The notes beneath the pieces are model-generated. The model saw nothing but the letters and a program-made list of their open reading frames with translations. It did not search any database and was not told the origin of the DNA. From the NCBI GenBank assembly GCA_020025715.1, contig JAHHRQ010000047.1:1-14304 (forward strand): DNA of 14,304 nt. Reading direction: 5' to 3'. This DNA is from Oscillospiraceae bacterium (GTDB lineage: Bacteria; Bacillota; Clostridia; Oscillospirales; Oscillospiraceae). The position numbers and the translations under genes are program-made. This document shows, one piece after another, positions 6,361 through 13,772 of this stretch (positions are counted from its first letter, which is position 1; every line of letters begins with the position of its first letter).

Positions 6361-6945
6361 GTGTTTTTAAAAAGCAGCGGAGTCTCGTGGCTTGTGGTAT
6401 TCCTCGGAAACCCCGGGACTAAGTATGACGGTACACGCCATAATGCCGGCTTTATGGCAGGCGATGCACTGGCCAAGGCCAAGGGCGTGGAAATTAACAA
6501 ATCAAAATTCAAGGCTTTAACGGCTACATGCGAAGTCGGCGGAGAAAAGGTGATGCTTATGAAGCCTCAGACCTTTATGAACCTTTCAGGTGAAGCCGTA
6601 GCAGAGGCCGTTAATTTTTATAAAATAAAGCCTTCAAACGTGATTGTGGTGTCTGACGAGGTGTCTTTGCAGATCGGAAAGCTCCGTATCCGCCGCAAGG
6701 GCTCTGCCGGAGGCCATAACGGACTTAAAAATATAATTGCCCATCTGGGTACGGAGGAGTTTCCCCGTATACGTCTGGGCGTAGGGGCGCCGCCTCATCC
6801 CGACTATGACATGGCGGACTGGGTGCTGTCCGTTTTTAAAAATCAGGATGCGCTCGATATGCAGAAATCTGCACAGAGAGCGGCGGAGGCCGTTGAGTGT
6901 TATATAACTCAGGGGCCGGATAAAGCGATGAACCTGTACAACTGA
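6361..6945 (+). CDS. pth: Peptidyl-tRNA hydrolase
   Basis: Pth cleaves peptidyl-tRNAs that drop off ribosomes, recycling tRNA in the cytoplasm. The 194-aa length is typical. Motifs: FLGNPGTKYDGTRHNAGF (14-31) with substrate-binding Asn17 and catalytic His27; KPQTFMNLSGEAV (68-80) with Asn74; SDE (98-100) with the catalytic-site Asp99; and RRKGSAGGHNGLKNI (111-125) with Asn120. The usual VGLGNPG is VFLGNPG here. I chose the GTG at 6361 because GGAGG (6350-6354) lies six bases upstream and the N-terminal FLKSSGVSWLVV is the extended start seen in related Clostridia. No clear promoter was found in the 57 bp between the prs terminator and this gene. It may be co-transcribed with the glycogen genes downstream, although a strong hairpin lies in between. 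Confidence 0.95.
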   Translation: MFLKSSGVSWLVVFLGNPGTKYDGTRHNAGFMAGDALAKAKGVEINKSKFKALTATCEVGGEKVMLMKPQTFMNLSGEAVAEAVNFYKIKPSNVIVVSDEVSLQIGKLRIRRKGSAGGHNGLKNIIAHLGTEEFPRIRLGVGAPPHPDYDMADWVLSVFKNQDALDMQKSAQRAAEAVECYITQGPDKAMNLYN

Positions 6946-6953
6946 GGATTTGA

Positions 6954-6980
6954 CGGGGAGGTAAGTTTTCTTCCTCCCCG
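6954..6980 (+). other. Strong hairpin between pth and glgC
   Basis: CGGGGAGG pairs with CCTCCCCG (6954-6961 with 6973-6980) and AAG/CTT extends the stem past one bulged T, leaving a TTTT loop. No T-tract follows on the plus strand (ATATGATGAAAT), so it is not a canonical terminator. It may protect RNA ends, pause polymerase or set the level between pth and glgC. Confidence 0.6.
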
Positions 6981-7011
6981 ATATGATGAAATAAAGAAAA
7001 GGAGGCTGCAT

Positions 7012-8205
7012 ATGGCTAAAAAATGTATAGCTATGCTGCTTGCAGGCGGTCAGGGCTCCAGACTTTATGCTCTGACTCAGAATGTGGCAAAACCCAATGT
7101 CCCGTTCGGCGGAAAGTACAGAATAATTGACTTTCCTCTTTCTAACTGCGCAAACTCCGGCATCGACACCGTCGGTGTCCTGACTCAGTACAGACCTCAG
7201 CGTCTAAACAGCTATATCGGAAACGGTCAGCCTTGGGATCTGGACGTTGCAGACGGCGGAGTTTACATCCTGCCGCCCTACCAGAGCGCAGGAGAAAAAG
7301 GCTCATGGTTTTCCGGTACTGCCAACGCCATCTATCAGAATATCGGTTTTATAGACAGTTATGACCCTGAAAACGTGCTTATCCTTTCAGGCGACCATAT
7401 CTATAAAATGGACTATGCCGATATGCTGAAAGATCATCTGGCCCATGATGCCGCATGCACAATATCGGTGCTTCAGGTCTCCATGGAGGAGGCTACCCGC
7501 TTCGGTATTATGAATGTAGGCGAGGACGGTTTTATTAACGAATTCGAGGAAAAACCCGCCCACCCCAAGAGCGATCTTGCTTCTATGGGTATTTACATAT
7601 TCAACTGGAAGAAGCTTCGTGAATATCTCATAGCAGATGAAAACGACCCCAATTCCTCCAAGGACTTCGGAAAGAACGTTATCCCGGCTATGCTTGCAGC
7701 AGGGGAAAGACTGTGGCCCTACCGCTTTAACGGTTACTGGCGCGACGTCGGTACCATTACAAGCCTTTGGGATGCAAACATGGATATGCTTTCCACCACC
7801 CTTATAAATCTCTATGACCCCAGCTGGCCCATAGGCTCCAGAAGCCCTGTATGCCCGCCTCATGTTACCGGAGATAATGCCCAGATAATTCACTCCATCG
7901 TTACCGAAGGATGCGAAATTTACGGTCATGTTGAAAACTCCGTGCTGTCTCCCAGCGTGACAGTTGCAGAGAGCGCCAATGTGCTTTACAGTGTGCTTAT
8001 GCCCGGTGCTGTTGTGGAAGAGGGCGCAGTCGTAGAGTATGCCATAGTAGGTGAAAATACAGTCATCGGTGCCAATGCTCATGTAGGCGCTCCCCCTGAC
8101 GGAACTGACGAATGGGGCGTTGCCACATGCGGCCCTGATATTAAAATCAGAAGCGGAGCAAAGGTTCCCTCAGGCGCTATGATATATACAGGCGAGGAGG
8201 TCTGA
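7012..8205 (+). CDS. glgC: Glucose-1-phosphate adenylyltransferase, catalytic subunit
   Basis: GlgC makes ADP-glucose from glucose-1-phosphate and ATP, the committed step of bacterial glycogen synthesis. The 397-aa length is typical of Firmicutes. Visible motifs: nucleotide-binding LLAGGQGSRL (9-18) with a downstream Lys at 27 (AKPNVPFGG); YRIIDFPLSN (36-45); the metal-binding Asp128 in LILSGDHIYKMDY (123-135); substrate-binding FEEKP (178-182); and YWRDVGT (242-248). The C-terminal third (about 280-397) is a left-handed beta-helix made of hexapeptide repeats. ATG at 7012 follows AAAGGAGG six bases upstream. glgD begins two bases after its stop, so the two are certainly co-translated and should form a GlgC/GlgD hetero-oligomer as known in Firmicutes. 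Confidence 0.97.
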   Translation: MAKKCIAMLLAGGQGSRLYALTQNVAKPNVPFGGKYRIIDFPLSNCANSGIDTVGVLTQYRPQRLNSYIGNGQPWDLDVADGGVYILPPYQSAGEKGSWFSGTANAIYQNIGFIDSYDPENVLILSGDHIYKMDYADMLKDHLAHDAACTISVLQVSMEEATRFGIMNVGEDGFINEFEEKPAHPKSDLASMGIYIFNWKKLREYLIADENDPNSSKDFGKNVIPAMLAAGERLWPYRFNGYWRDVGTITSLWDANMDMLSTTLINLYDPSWPIGSRSPVCPPHVTGDNAQIIHSIVTEGCEIYGHVENSVLSPSVTVAESANVLYSVLMPGAVVEEGAVVEYAIVGENTVIGANAHVGAPPDGTDEWGVATCGPDIKIRSGAKVPSGAMIYTGEEV

Positions 8206-8207
8206 AC

Positions 8208-9320
8208 ATGAAAGACTATCATGGAATAATCTTGGCTTACAGCGCTGAAAACGAGCTGAGAGAGCTTGTAAGCGCCCGTAATACTGCCGCTCTCCCTTTC
8301 TGCGGCAGATACAGAGTTATTGACTTTCCTCTGTCATCCCTGCGCAACGCCGGTGTATTCAACGTGGGCGTTATCATGCAGAGAGAATACCAGTCCCTTC
8401 TCAACCACCTTGGCAGCGGCAAGCCCTGGGATATGAGCAGAAGAGTCGGGGGACTGCGTATCCTGCCTCCCTTTGGTCTGCCCGAAAACCACAGCGGCAA
8501 ATATGACGGCACTGTTGAGGCGCTTAACGCCGTGACCCGTTATATTCAGGATATTGAACAGAGCCATATCATACTTTTAAAGGGCAATATCTGTGCTAAC
8601 ATCGATCTTGATGCAGCCATTGCCGTTCACGAAAGCTCCGATGCTGCAATTACCGCAATCTGCGCCAAAAGCGCATCTGTGGGCCTTCATCACCGCTACG
8701 TTCTCAATGAGGACGGTTTTGTGGAAAAAATGCTGTACGATAGAGTAAACGACGGAGAGGGTCTGCCTTCTCTGGGCGGTTACATTATTCATAAGGACAT
8801 GCTGTTAAAGCTTATGGATATGTGCAAAGCCGCAAACCTCTACCGCTTCCATAAAGATGCAATAGCCGCCTATATCAGAGAAGGCGGAAAGATGAACGTC
8901 TATGTCCATGATGGCTATGCCGGTACTATAAGCTCTGTTGAGGCATATTATAAAGTCAGCATGGATATGCTGAATGCGGAAAACAGAAAGAGCCTCTTTA
9001 ACCATCAGCGTCCCGTTCGTACCAAGATACATGAGGAAGTCAGCACCTATTACGGCGAAAAAGCAGTTTCCCGCAGAAGCCTTGTGGCTGATAACTGCAT
9101 TATCGAGGGCGAGATCGAAAACTGCATTATTTTCTCAGGTGCCAGAATTGCACAGGGTGCAAAGCTCCATAACTGCATCATCATGGATGGCTGCATAGTT
9201 AAAGAGGGCTGTGATCTTAACTGCGTCATCGCAGATAAGCACGTCACCTTCTCCGAGAATACCGTTTTAACCGGCGCTCCCGGACTGCCTGTGGTTGTGC
9301 CGAAAAATTTTGAAATCTGA
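8208..9320 (+). CDS. glgD: GlgD, non-catalytic/regulatory subunit of ADP-glucose pyrophosphorylase
   Basis: The 370-aa protein is a GlgC paralogue. It keeps the fold motifs YRVIDFPLSSLRNAGVFNVGV (35-55) and GKPWDM (71-76), but the nucleotide loop GGQGSRL is gone (its place reads LAYSAENELREL). The catalytic SGDHIYKMD of GlgC is replaced by KGNICANID (125-133), with Asn for the metal-binding Asp. It is therefore expected to be inactive alone and to raise the activity or tune the regulation of GlgC, as shown for GlgD of Bacillus and Streptococcus. A C-terminal hexapeptide beta-helix (about 290-365, CIIEGEIENCIIFSGARI) is present. Its GAGGAGG ribosome binding site lies inside the end of glgC. 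Confidence 0.95.
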   Translation: MKDYHGIILAYSAENELRELVSARNTAALPFCGRYRVIDFPLSSLRNAGVFNVGVIMQREYQSLLNHLGSGKPWDMSRRVGGLRILPPFGLPENHSGKYDGTVEALNAVTRYIQDIEQSHIILLKGNICANIDLDAAIAVHESSDAAITAICAKSASVGLHHRYVLNEDGFVEKMLYDRVNDGEGLPSLGGYIIHKDMLLKLMDMCKAANLYRFHKDAIAAYIREGGKMNVYVHDGYAGTISSVEAYYKVSMDMLNAENRKSLFNHQRPVRTKIHEEVSTYYGEKAVSRRSLVADNCIIEGEIENCIIFSGARIAQGAKLHNCIIMDGCIVKEGCDLNCVIADKHVTFSENTVLTGAPGLPVVVPKNFEI

Positions 9321-9357
9321 AACAGTTTAATTTATACCTACGGAGGTACGTCCATAT

Positions 9358-11760
9358 ATGATAGGTGAAATTTCACGAAATGAAATGCGCAGCGCTATCG
9401 AGGATAAGCTTTGCGCCAGATTCAGCGTAACAGGAAAAACCGCCACCGACGAACAGATTTTCCAGGCAACTGCAATGGTTATAAGAGAGCTTATGAGCCG
9501 CTTCCTTGCAGTGGAGGACCCCAGACACGCTGAAAAAGAAATCCATTACATGTCCATGGAATTCCTTATGGGCCGCAGCCTTATGAAAAATGCCTACAAT
9601 CTGGGCGTTTCCGAGGCACTTATAGGCGCTCTGGAGGATATGGGCAGAAATGCGTCCGATATTTTCGAGGAAGAGCCTGATGCGGGCCTTGGTAACGGCG
9701 GTCTGGGCCGTCTTGCCGCCTGCTACATGGATTCTATGGCCACTCTGGGCCTTCAGGCCACCGGCTACTCCATATGCTACGAGCTTGGAATTTTCAAACA
9801 GAAATTCCGGGACGGCAAACAGACTGAAGTTGCGGACAACTGGCGTACTGCCGCAGAGAGCTGGCTTGTACCCCGCTATGAGGATGCAGTTGAGGTTCGC
9901 TTCGGCGGTCAGATTTCACCACAGTGGGACGAGTTCGGCCACTATCACGCCGAGCATACCGGCTATACCTCTGTTATTGCAGTGCCCAGAGACATGCTGA
10001 TTGCAGGCTACGGCGCAAATGAGATTAACACTCTCCGCCTGTGGGATGCAAAAAGCCCCAACTCTCTGGATATGTACCTCTTCTCCGAGGGCGAGTATGT
10101 AAAGAGCATGGAGCAGCGCACCATGGCTGAGGTTATCACCAAGGTTCTCTACCCTGCCGATGACCACAGAGAAGGTAAGCTTCTCCGCCTCAAGCAGCAG
10201 TATTTCTTCGTATCTGCCACCGCTCAGGATGTTGTGCGCAAGCACATTGAGACATGGGGAGATATAAGAAGCTTTGCCCAGCACCACACCATGCAGATTA
10301 ACGACACCCATACTACTCTCATTATCCCCGAACTTATGAGAATTTTTATGGACCAGTACGGCATGGGCTGGGACGAGGCATGGGATATTGTTAAAAACAG
10401 CGTTGCCTACACCAACCACACTGTTATGAGCGAGGCTCTTGAAAAATGGCCTCAGGATCTGGTGCAGGAGCTTATGCCCAGAGTCTGGGAAATCATATGC
10501 GAGATTAACCGCCGCTGGTGCAACTACCTCCGCGACAGCTTCAATAACGATGACAGAGTGGGCAGAAACCTTATTATCTACAATAATCAGGTTCATATGG
10601 CCAATATGTGCCTTTCCGCCTGCTATAAGGTAAACGGTGTTTCCCGCCTCCACGGCGAGATACTGAGAGATGACCTGTTTAAAGATGTCTGCTCTCTCAG
10701 ACCTGAGCAGTTCACCTATGTTACCAACGGTATCGACCACCGCCGCTGGCTCAGCCAGATTAACCCCGGCCTTGACGCCCTTATTAAAGAGCTTCTTGGC
10801 GGAGACAAGTATCTGACCGAACCTGAGGAGCTGGGCAGACTGAGAGAGTTTGCTTCCGATGCCGAGGTAAGAGCAAGAGTAAATAAGATTAAGCAGGAGA
10901 ATAAAGAGCGTTTTGCAAAGTTTGCAATGCGTAACGACGGTATGCTTCTCAATACCGACGCTATTATAGACGTTCAGGTTAAGCGCCTGCATGAGTATAA
11001 GCGCCAGCTTCTGTGTGCAATGAGCATTGCCAACATGCAGATGCAGCTCCATGATAACCCCAATATGGACTTTGTTCCCAGAACCTTCGTGTTCGGTGCA
11101 AAGGCTGCCGCAGGTTACAGAGTGGCAAAGCGGATTATCGAGCTTATCCTCTCTCTTGCTGACGATATTAACAACGACCCTGTCTGCAAAGGCAAGCTTC
11201 AGGTTTACTTTGTGGAAAATTACAGAGTTTCCGCCGCCGAGGCCATTGTGCCCGCCGCTCAGGTTTCCGAGCAGATTTCCACTGCCGGTAAGGAAGCCTC
11301 CGGTACCGGCTGCATGAAGCTTATGATGAACGGTGCTGTCACAATCGGTACTCTGGACGGTGCAAACGTTGAGATGTACGAGAGACTTGGTGACGAAAAC
11401 ATGTTCCTCTTCGGTCTCCACACTGACGAGATCGAGAACATGCGCCGTCAGGGCTATGACCCCGCAAACATTGTGAGAGCCGACAGCGAGCTTTCACGCA
11501 TCTTCCAGCGCTTCAATCAGGGCTTTGCCGATGGCAAGAGCTACTCCGATCTGGTTTCCGGCCTTATCTACGGCGGCGACCAGTATATGCTCATTGCCGA
11601 CTACCGCTCATATGTTGAGTGCCAGAGAAGAATGTACGACAGAATTAAGAATGACGATGAGAGAGCCCGTCTTGCAATCATGAATACCGCAGAGAGCGGC
11701 GTGTTTGCAGCTGACAGAGCTATCTCCGAGTACGCTGAGAACATCTGGAATATAAAATGA
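9358..11760 (+). CDS. glgP: Glycogen/starch/alpha-glucan phosphorylase
   Basis: GlgP is a PLP-dependent enzyme that removes glucose from the non-reducing ends of glycogen as glucose-1-phosphate. The 800-aa length is typical (GT35 family). Motifs: HYMSMEFLMGRSL (63-75), EEPDAGLGNGGLGRLAACYMDS (105-126), INDTH at 314-318, KRLHEYKRQ (about 542-550), and the PLP site EASGTGCMK with Lys654. Two near-invariant positions differ: the Asn in GTGNMK is Cys652, and the Pro of NDTHP is Thr319. The rest of the active site looks intact, so I expect an active enzyme. GGAGG lies 11 bases before the ATG, 37 bp after glgD. The stop overlaps the next start (ATGA). Being in one unit with glgC/glgD means synthesis and breakdown are expressed together, so control is probably at enzyme level. 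Confidence 0.97.
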   Translation: MIGEISRNEMRSAIEDKLCARFSVTGKTATDEQIFQATAMVIRELMSRFLAVEDPRHAEKEIHYMSMEFLMGRSLMKNAYNLGVSEALIGALEDMGRNASDIFEEEPDAGLGNGGLGRLAACYMDSMATLGLQATGYSICYELGIFKQKFRDGKQTEVADNWRTAAESWLVPRYEDAVEVRFGGQISPQWDEFGHYHAEHTGYTSVIAVPRDMLIAGYGANEINTLRLWDAKSPNSLDMYLFSEGEYVKSMEQRTMAEVITKVLYPADDHREGKLLRLKQQYFFVSATAQDVVRKHIETWGDIRSFAQHHTMQINDTHTTLIIPELMRIFMDQYGMGWDEAWDIVKNSVAYTNHTVMSEALEKWPQDLVQELMPRVWEIICEINRRWCNYLRDSFNNDDRVGRNLIIYNNQVHMANMCLSACYKVNGVSRLHGEILRDDLFKDVCSLRPEQFTYVTNGIDHRRWLSQINPGLDALIKELLGGDKYLTEPEELGRLREFASDAEVRARVNKIKQENKERFAKFAMRNDGMLLNTDAIIDVQVKRLHEYKRQLLCAMSIANMQMQLHDNPNMDFVPRTFVFGAKAAAGYRVAKRIIELILSLADDINNDPVCKGKLQVYFVENYRVSAAEAIVPAAQVSEQISTAGKEASGTGCMKLMMNGAVTIGTLDGANVEMYERLGDENMFLFGLHTDEIENMRRQGYDPANIVRADSELSRIFQRFNQGFADGKSYSDLVSGLIYGGDQYMLIADYRSYVECQRRMYDRIKNDDERARLAIMNTAESGVFAADRAISEYAENIWNIK

Positions 11761-12647
11761 AAAAAGACGTCGTAGTAATAGGCGGCGTAAATATGGATAT
11801 TGAAGGCAGTCCCGCCTCTGATCTTATCATGCGGGACTCAAATCCCGGCGCTGTAAGCGTAAGACCGGGAGGCGTAGGAAGAAATATGGCTCATAATCTC
11901 CGCTATCTTGGTATGGAGTTGAGCTTTATCACCGCTATAGGCGGCGACCTCTACGCCAAAAGCCTTTGGGATAACTGCGGTGCACTGGGCATGGATATGA
12001 GTATGGCACTTGTACTTCCGGAGCGCCGCAGCTCCGTATATCTGTATGTGAACGATGAAAAAGGGGATATGCAGGTTGCAGTATCCGATATGGGAATTGT
12101 GAACTGTCTGACCCCTGAATTCTTCGCCCCGCTTATGGAAAAAATTAACAGTTACCCTGCACTGGTAATGGATGCAAACATACCCACAGAGAGCATTGCT
12201 TTCCTTACTGAAAACTGCACCATTCCTATTTATACCGACCCGGTTTCCACTATAAAAGGGAAAAAGCTTATGCCTTACCTAAACAAGATTTACGCCATAA
12301 AGCCCAATCTTATCGAAGCGGAAGCCATGACAGGTGAAAAAGACCCGGAAAAAGCCGCTAAAGCCCTTGTAAAGGCAGGAGTGAAGCGGGTCTTTATAAG
12401 TCTGGGGGCAGACGGTATGCTGGCATGTGACGAGAATGAGTGCCTCAGACTGCCTTGCATCAAAACCGAAATCGTGAACACTACCGGTTCCGGTGACGCA
12501 TCAGCCGCCGCCATTGCCTGGGCCGGAATAAAAGGGCTTTCCCTGCGCCAAAGCGCAGAAGCCGCTGTGAGAGCGGGGGCAATAACCGCCCAGTGTCAGG
12601 AGCCTAATAACCCCGAGCTTATAAAACTTACACATTACTTTGAATGA
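11757..12647 (+). CDS. PfkB-family carbohydrate/nucleoside kinase (pseudouridine kinase-like)
   Basis: The 296-aa product has the ribokinase fold: the start VVVIGGVNMDIEG (5-17), the first PfkB signature PGGVGRNMAHNLRYLG (37-52), and the second signature NTTGSGDASAA (241-251) with catalytic Asp247 and anion hole GSG. The segment GSPASDLIMRDSNPGAVSVRPGG resembles pseudouridine kinase (PsuK) and related Clostridial kinases more than ribokinase or fructokinase. The usual Asp and Phe of DTTGAGDAF are Asn241 and Ser249 here. Substrate is undetermined. Its ATG overlaps the glgP stop (ATGA), and no separate strong Shine-Dalgarno is seen, so translation is probably coupled to glgP. No psuG-like glycosidase is next to it, so the glycogen context makes a sugar-phosphate role possible. 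Confidence 0.85.
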   Translation: MKKDVVVIGGVNMDIEGSPASDLIMRDSNPGAVSVRPGGVGRNMAHNLRYLGMELSFITAIGGDLYAKSLWDNCGALGMDMSMALVLPERRSSVYLYVNDEKGDMQVAVSDMGIVNCLTPEFFAPLMEKINSYPALVMDANIPTESIAFLTENCTIPIYTDPVSTIKGKKLMPYLNKIYAIKPNLIEAEAMTGEKDPEKAAKALVKAGVKRVFISLGADGMLACDENECLRLPCIKTEIVNTTGSGDASAAAIAWAGIKGLSLRQSAEAAVRAGAITAQCQEPNNPELIKLTHYFE

Positions 12648-12650
12648 CAG

Positions 12651-12690
12651 TAAGGGACATGCAAAAAAGCATGTCCCTTAACTTTATATG
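12651..12690 (+). terminator. Terminator of the glg-kinase operon
   Basis: A perfect 12-bp stem TAAGGGACATGC/GCATGTCCCTTA (12651-12662 with 12669-12680) has a loop of six A residues, starting three bases after the kinase stop. The tail ACTTTATAT is a weak T-tract, but the stem is very stable. Confidence 0.78.
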
Positions 12691-12739
12691 AGGCTTTTTC
12701 CCGCAATTTTTGAGCTTTCAAAAACGGAGAGTATTCGAC

Positions 12740-12768
12740 TTGCTTTTCACGCCTGCCTGTGCTATAAT
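12740..12768 (+). promoter_or_regulatory. SigA-type promoter of the 266-aa gene and its leader
   Basis: A perfect -10 TATAAT (12763-12768) has a partial -35 TTGCTT (12740-12745) 17 bp upstream. Predicted start is near 12775, leaving a leader of about 125 nt before the ATG at 12900. Just upstream, 12707-12724 forms a small A/T hairpin (TTTTTGA-gctt-TCAAAAA) of unknown use. Confidence 0.65.
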
Positions 12769-12774
12769 AAATAT

Positions 12775-12899
12775 AACAGAAAGTAAAAGAACCGTCTGAT
12801 AAAAGAAGGGCTTTAGTATGGCGTCGCTATGCGCCTTATGAAGGTGCCTTCATTTTTTTGACTTTCGGCTCTTTTCAGAAAATTTACAGGAGGTATAAA
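12775..12899 (+). promoter_or_regulatory. Structured leader with terminator-like hairpin (candidate attenuator)
   Basis: The leader has four visible elements. First, a mini-ORF at 12818-12841. Second, a hairpin GGCGT-cgctat-GCGCC (12820-12824 with 12831-12835). Third, a terminator-like hairpin ATGAAG-GTGC-CTTCAT followed by a run of T (12838-12859). Fourth, GAAGG at 12805-12809, which can pair with CCTTC 12847-12851 and so would compete with the terminator hairpin. In addition, AAAAGAACCG (12785-12794) can pair with CGGCTCTTTT (12866-12875) at 9 of 10 positions, enclosing all of this. The layout fits conditional termination before the 266-aa gene. It could instead be a separate small RNA of about 85 nt ending at 12860. 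I recognise no known riboswitch class. Confidence 0.45.
12818..12841 (+). CDS. Possible 7-codon leader peptide (MASLCAL)
   Basis: ATG at 12818 with GAAGGG (12805-12810) seven bases upstream encodes MASLCAL and stops at TGA 12839-12841. The stop codon lies in the 5' arm of the terminator-like hairpin (12838-12853). A ribosome at the stop would block that hairpin, as in known ribosome-mediated attenuators. The ORF is too short for any coding statistics. Confidence 0.35.
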   Translation: MASLCAL

Positions 12900-13700
12900 A
12901 TGGAGCAGTTAAAGACAGCGGGTGCAGGCCTTATCGGTCAGACAGTTAAACACAGAGCCTTCGGAAGCGGCGTCATTGAGGATTTATCCGGAAATGTGAT
13001 AACGGTTAATTTCAAAAAAGGCGATAAGAAATTCATCTATCCTGACGCCTTTCAGAACTTTTTAAAGCTGGACGATGCGGAAAGTTCGGCTAAAATAAAC
13101 AGCATCATGGATGCAAGAGAAAAGCGCATACAGGCAAAGAAAAATGAAATCCGCAAAACTGAGGAAACCAGAAGAAAAATACGCAGCATGAAGATAGTAC
13201 CCAATTCCCATACGGTCTTTTCAATGGATGAGGAAGAGCTTCAGGAAAGCTTTAGCCGTGGCTGGGCATTTACGGGTCGATATATGAGCGGTTTTTCTGA
13301 GGGAAGACCCAGAACCGCCGGCAGAGTCAAACCTAATTCCCTGTGCCTGCTCACAACGATTGAGCCGGGAAAGCCTGAGAGCGAGAGAAAGCTGAGAGGC
13401 TATTACATGGTGAAAGAGGACTTCTACGGCGAAAAATGCTATGACGGTGAGATAAAGGCCCACGAAAAGTACCGTATGCTGTTAAGCCCTGAGGAAAGCT
13501 TTAAAATTTGGGATTGTGTGGGCGAAAATGAAATTCCCAAGCGCTTCGGCGGCCTTCATTTCAGATATATATCCGAGGACTCTGCAAAGAAGATTATAAC
13601 CACGGCAAAAGAGAGACTTGCGGGAGACAGAGCAAAGCTTGCAGAAGAAATTCTGGAATACTACTGCAAGGTAAACAGACTGCCATATGAGAAAAAATAA
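12900..13700 (+). CDS. Uncharacterised 266-aa protein with N-terminal tudor-like (UvrD/PcrA C-terminal type) domain
   Basis: I chose ATG 12900 because ACAGGAGG (12886-12893) lies just upstream; a TTG frame extension to 12858 would start inside a terminator-like T-run. Residues 11-56 (LIGQTVKHRAFGSGVIEDLSG...VNFKKGDKKFIYPDAFQNFLKL) match the small beta-barrel pattern V-H-x-x-FG-x-G-x-I seen at the C-terminus of UvrD/PcrA helicases and in many Clostridial hypothetical proteins. Residues 62-98 are highly charged and probably a helical linker. The C-terminal part (about 105-262), with RGYYMVKEDFYGEKC, GEIKAHEKYRMLL and EEILEYYCKVNRLP, is not recognised by me. It is cytoplasmic, with no signal peptide or membrane segment. 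The barrel may bind nucleic acid or RNA polymerase, but function is unknown. Its long structured leader suggests conditional expression. Confidence 0.75.
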   Translation: MEQLKTAGAGLIGQTVKHRAFGSGVIEDLSGNVITVNFKKGDKKFIYPDAFQNFLKLDDAESSAKINSIMDAREKRIQAKKNEIRKTEETRRKIRSMKIVPNSHTVFSMDEEELQESFSRGWAFTGRYMSGFSEGRPRTAGRVKPNSLCLLTTIEPGKPESERKLRGYYMVKEDFYGEKCYDGEIKAHEKYRMLLSPEESFKIWDCVGENEIPKRFGGLHFRYISEDSAKKIITTAKERLAGDRAKLAEEILEYYCKVNRLPYEKK

Positions 13701-13705
13701 ATTAA

Positions 13706-13744
13706 AAATACCGGGGAGGTTTCATAAACCTTCCCGGTATTTTT
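13706..13744 (+). terminator. Strong bidirectional terminator between the 266-aa gene and the NUDIX gene
   Basis: A stem of about 16-17 bp with one G-U pair (13706-13722 with 13726-13742; core TACCGGG/CCCGGTA) is followed by T residues on the plus strand. On the minus strand it is followed by ATTTTTAATTTATTTTTT. It starts a few bases after the stop at 13700 and serves both convergent genes. Confidence 0.9.
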
Positions 13745-13772
13745 ATGCGGCGCGGATTTCAGAAGAAAGCTG

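Noticed and set aside
9916..11421. Long open frame (501 codons) on the minus strand opposite glgP
   Set aside because: It mirrors glgP codon bias, has no ribosome binding site and encodes a low-complexity product rich in Val/His/Asn with no recognisable domain, while glgP on the plus strand is unmistakable.
12858..12899. TTG-initiated extension of the 266-aa protein by 14 codons
   Set aside because: The TTG sits at the end of the T-run of a hairpin with no Shine-Dalgarno, while ATG 12900 has a perfect AGGAGG.
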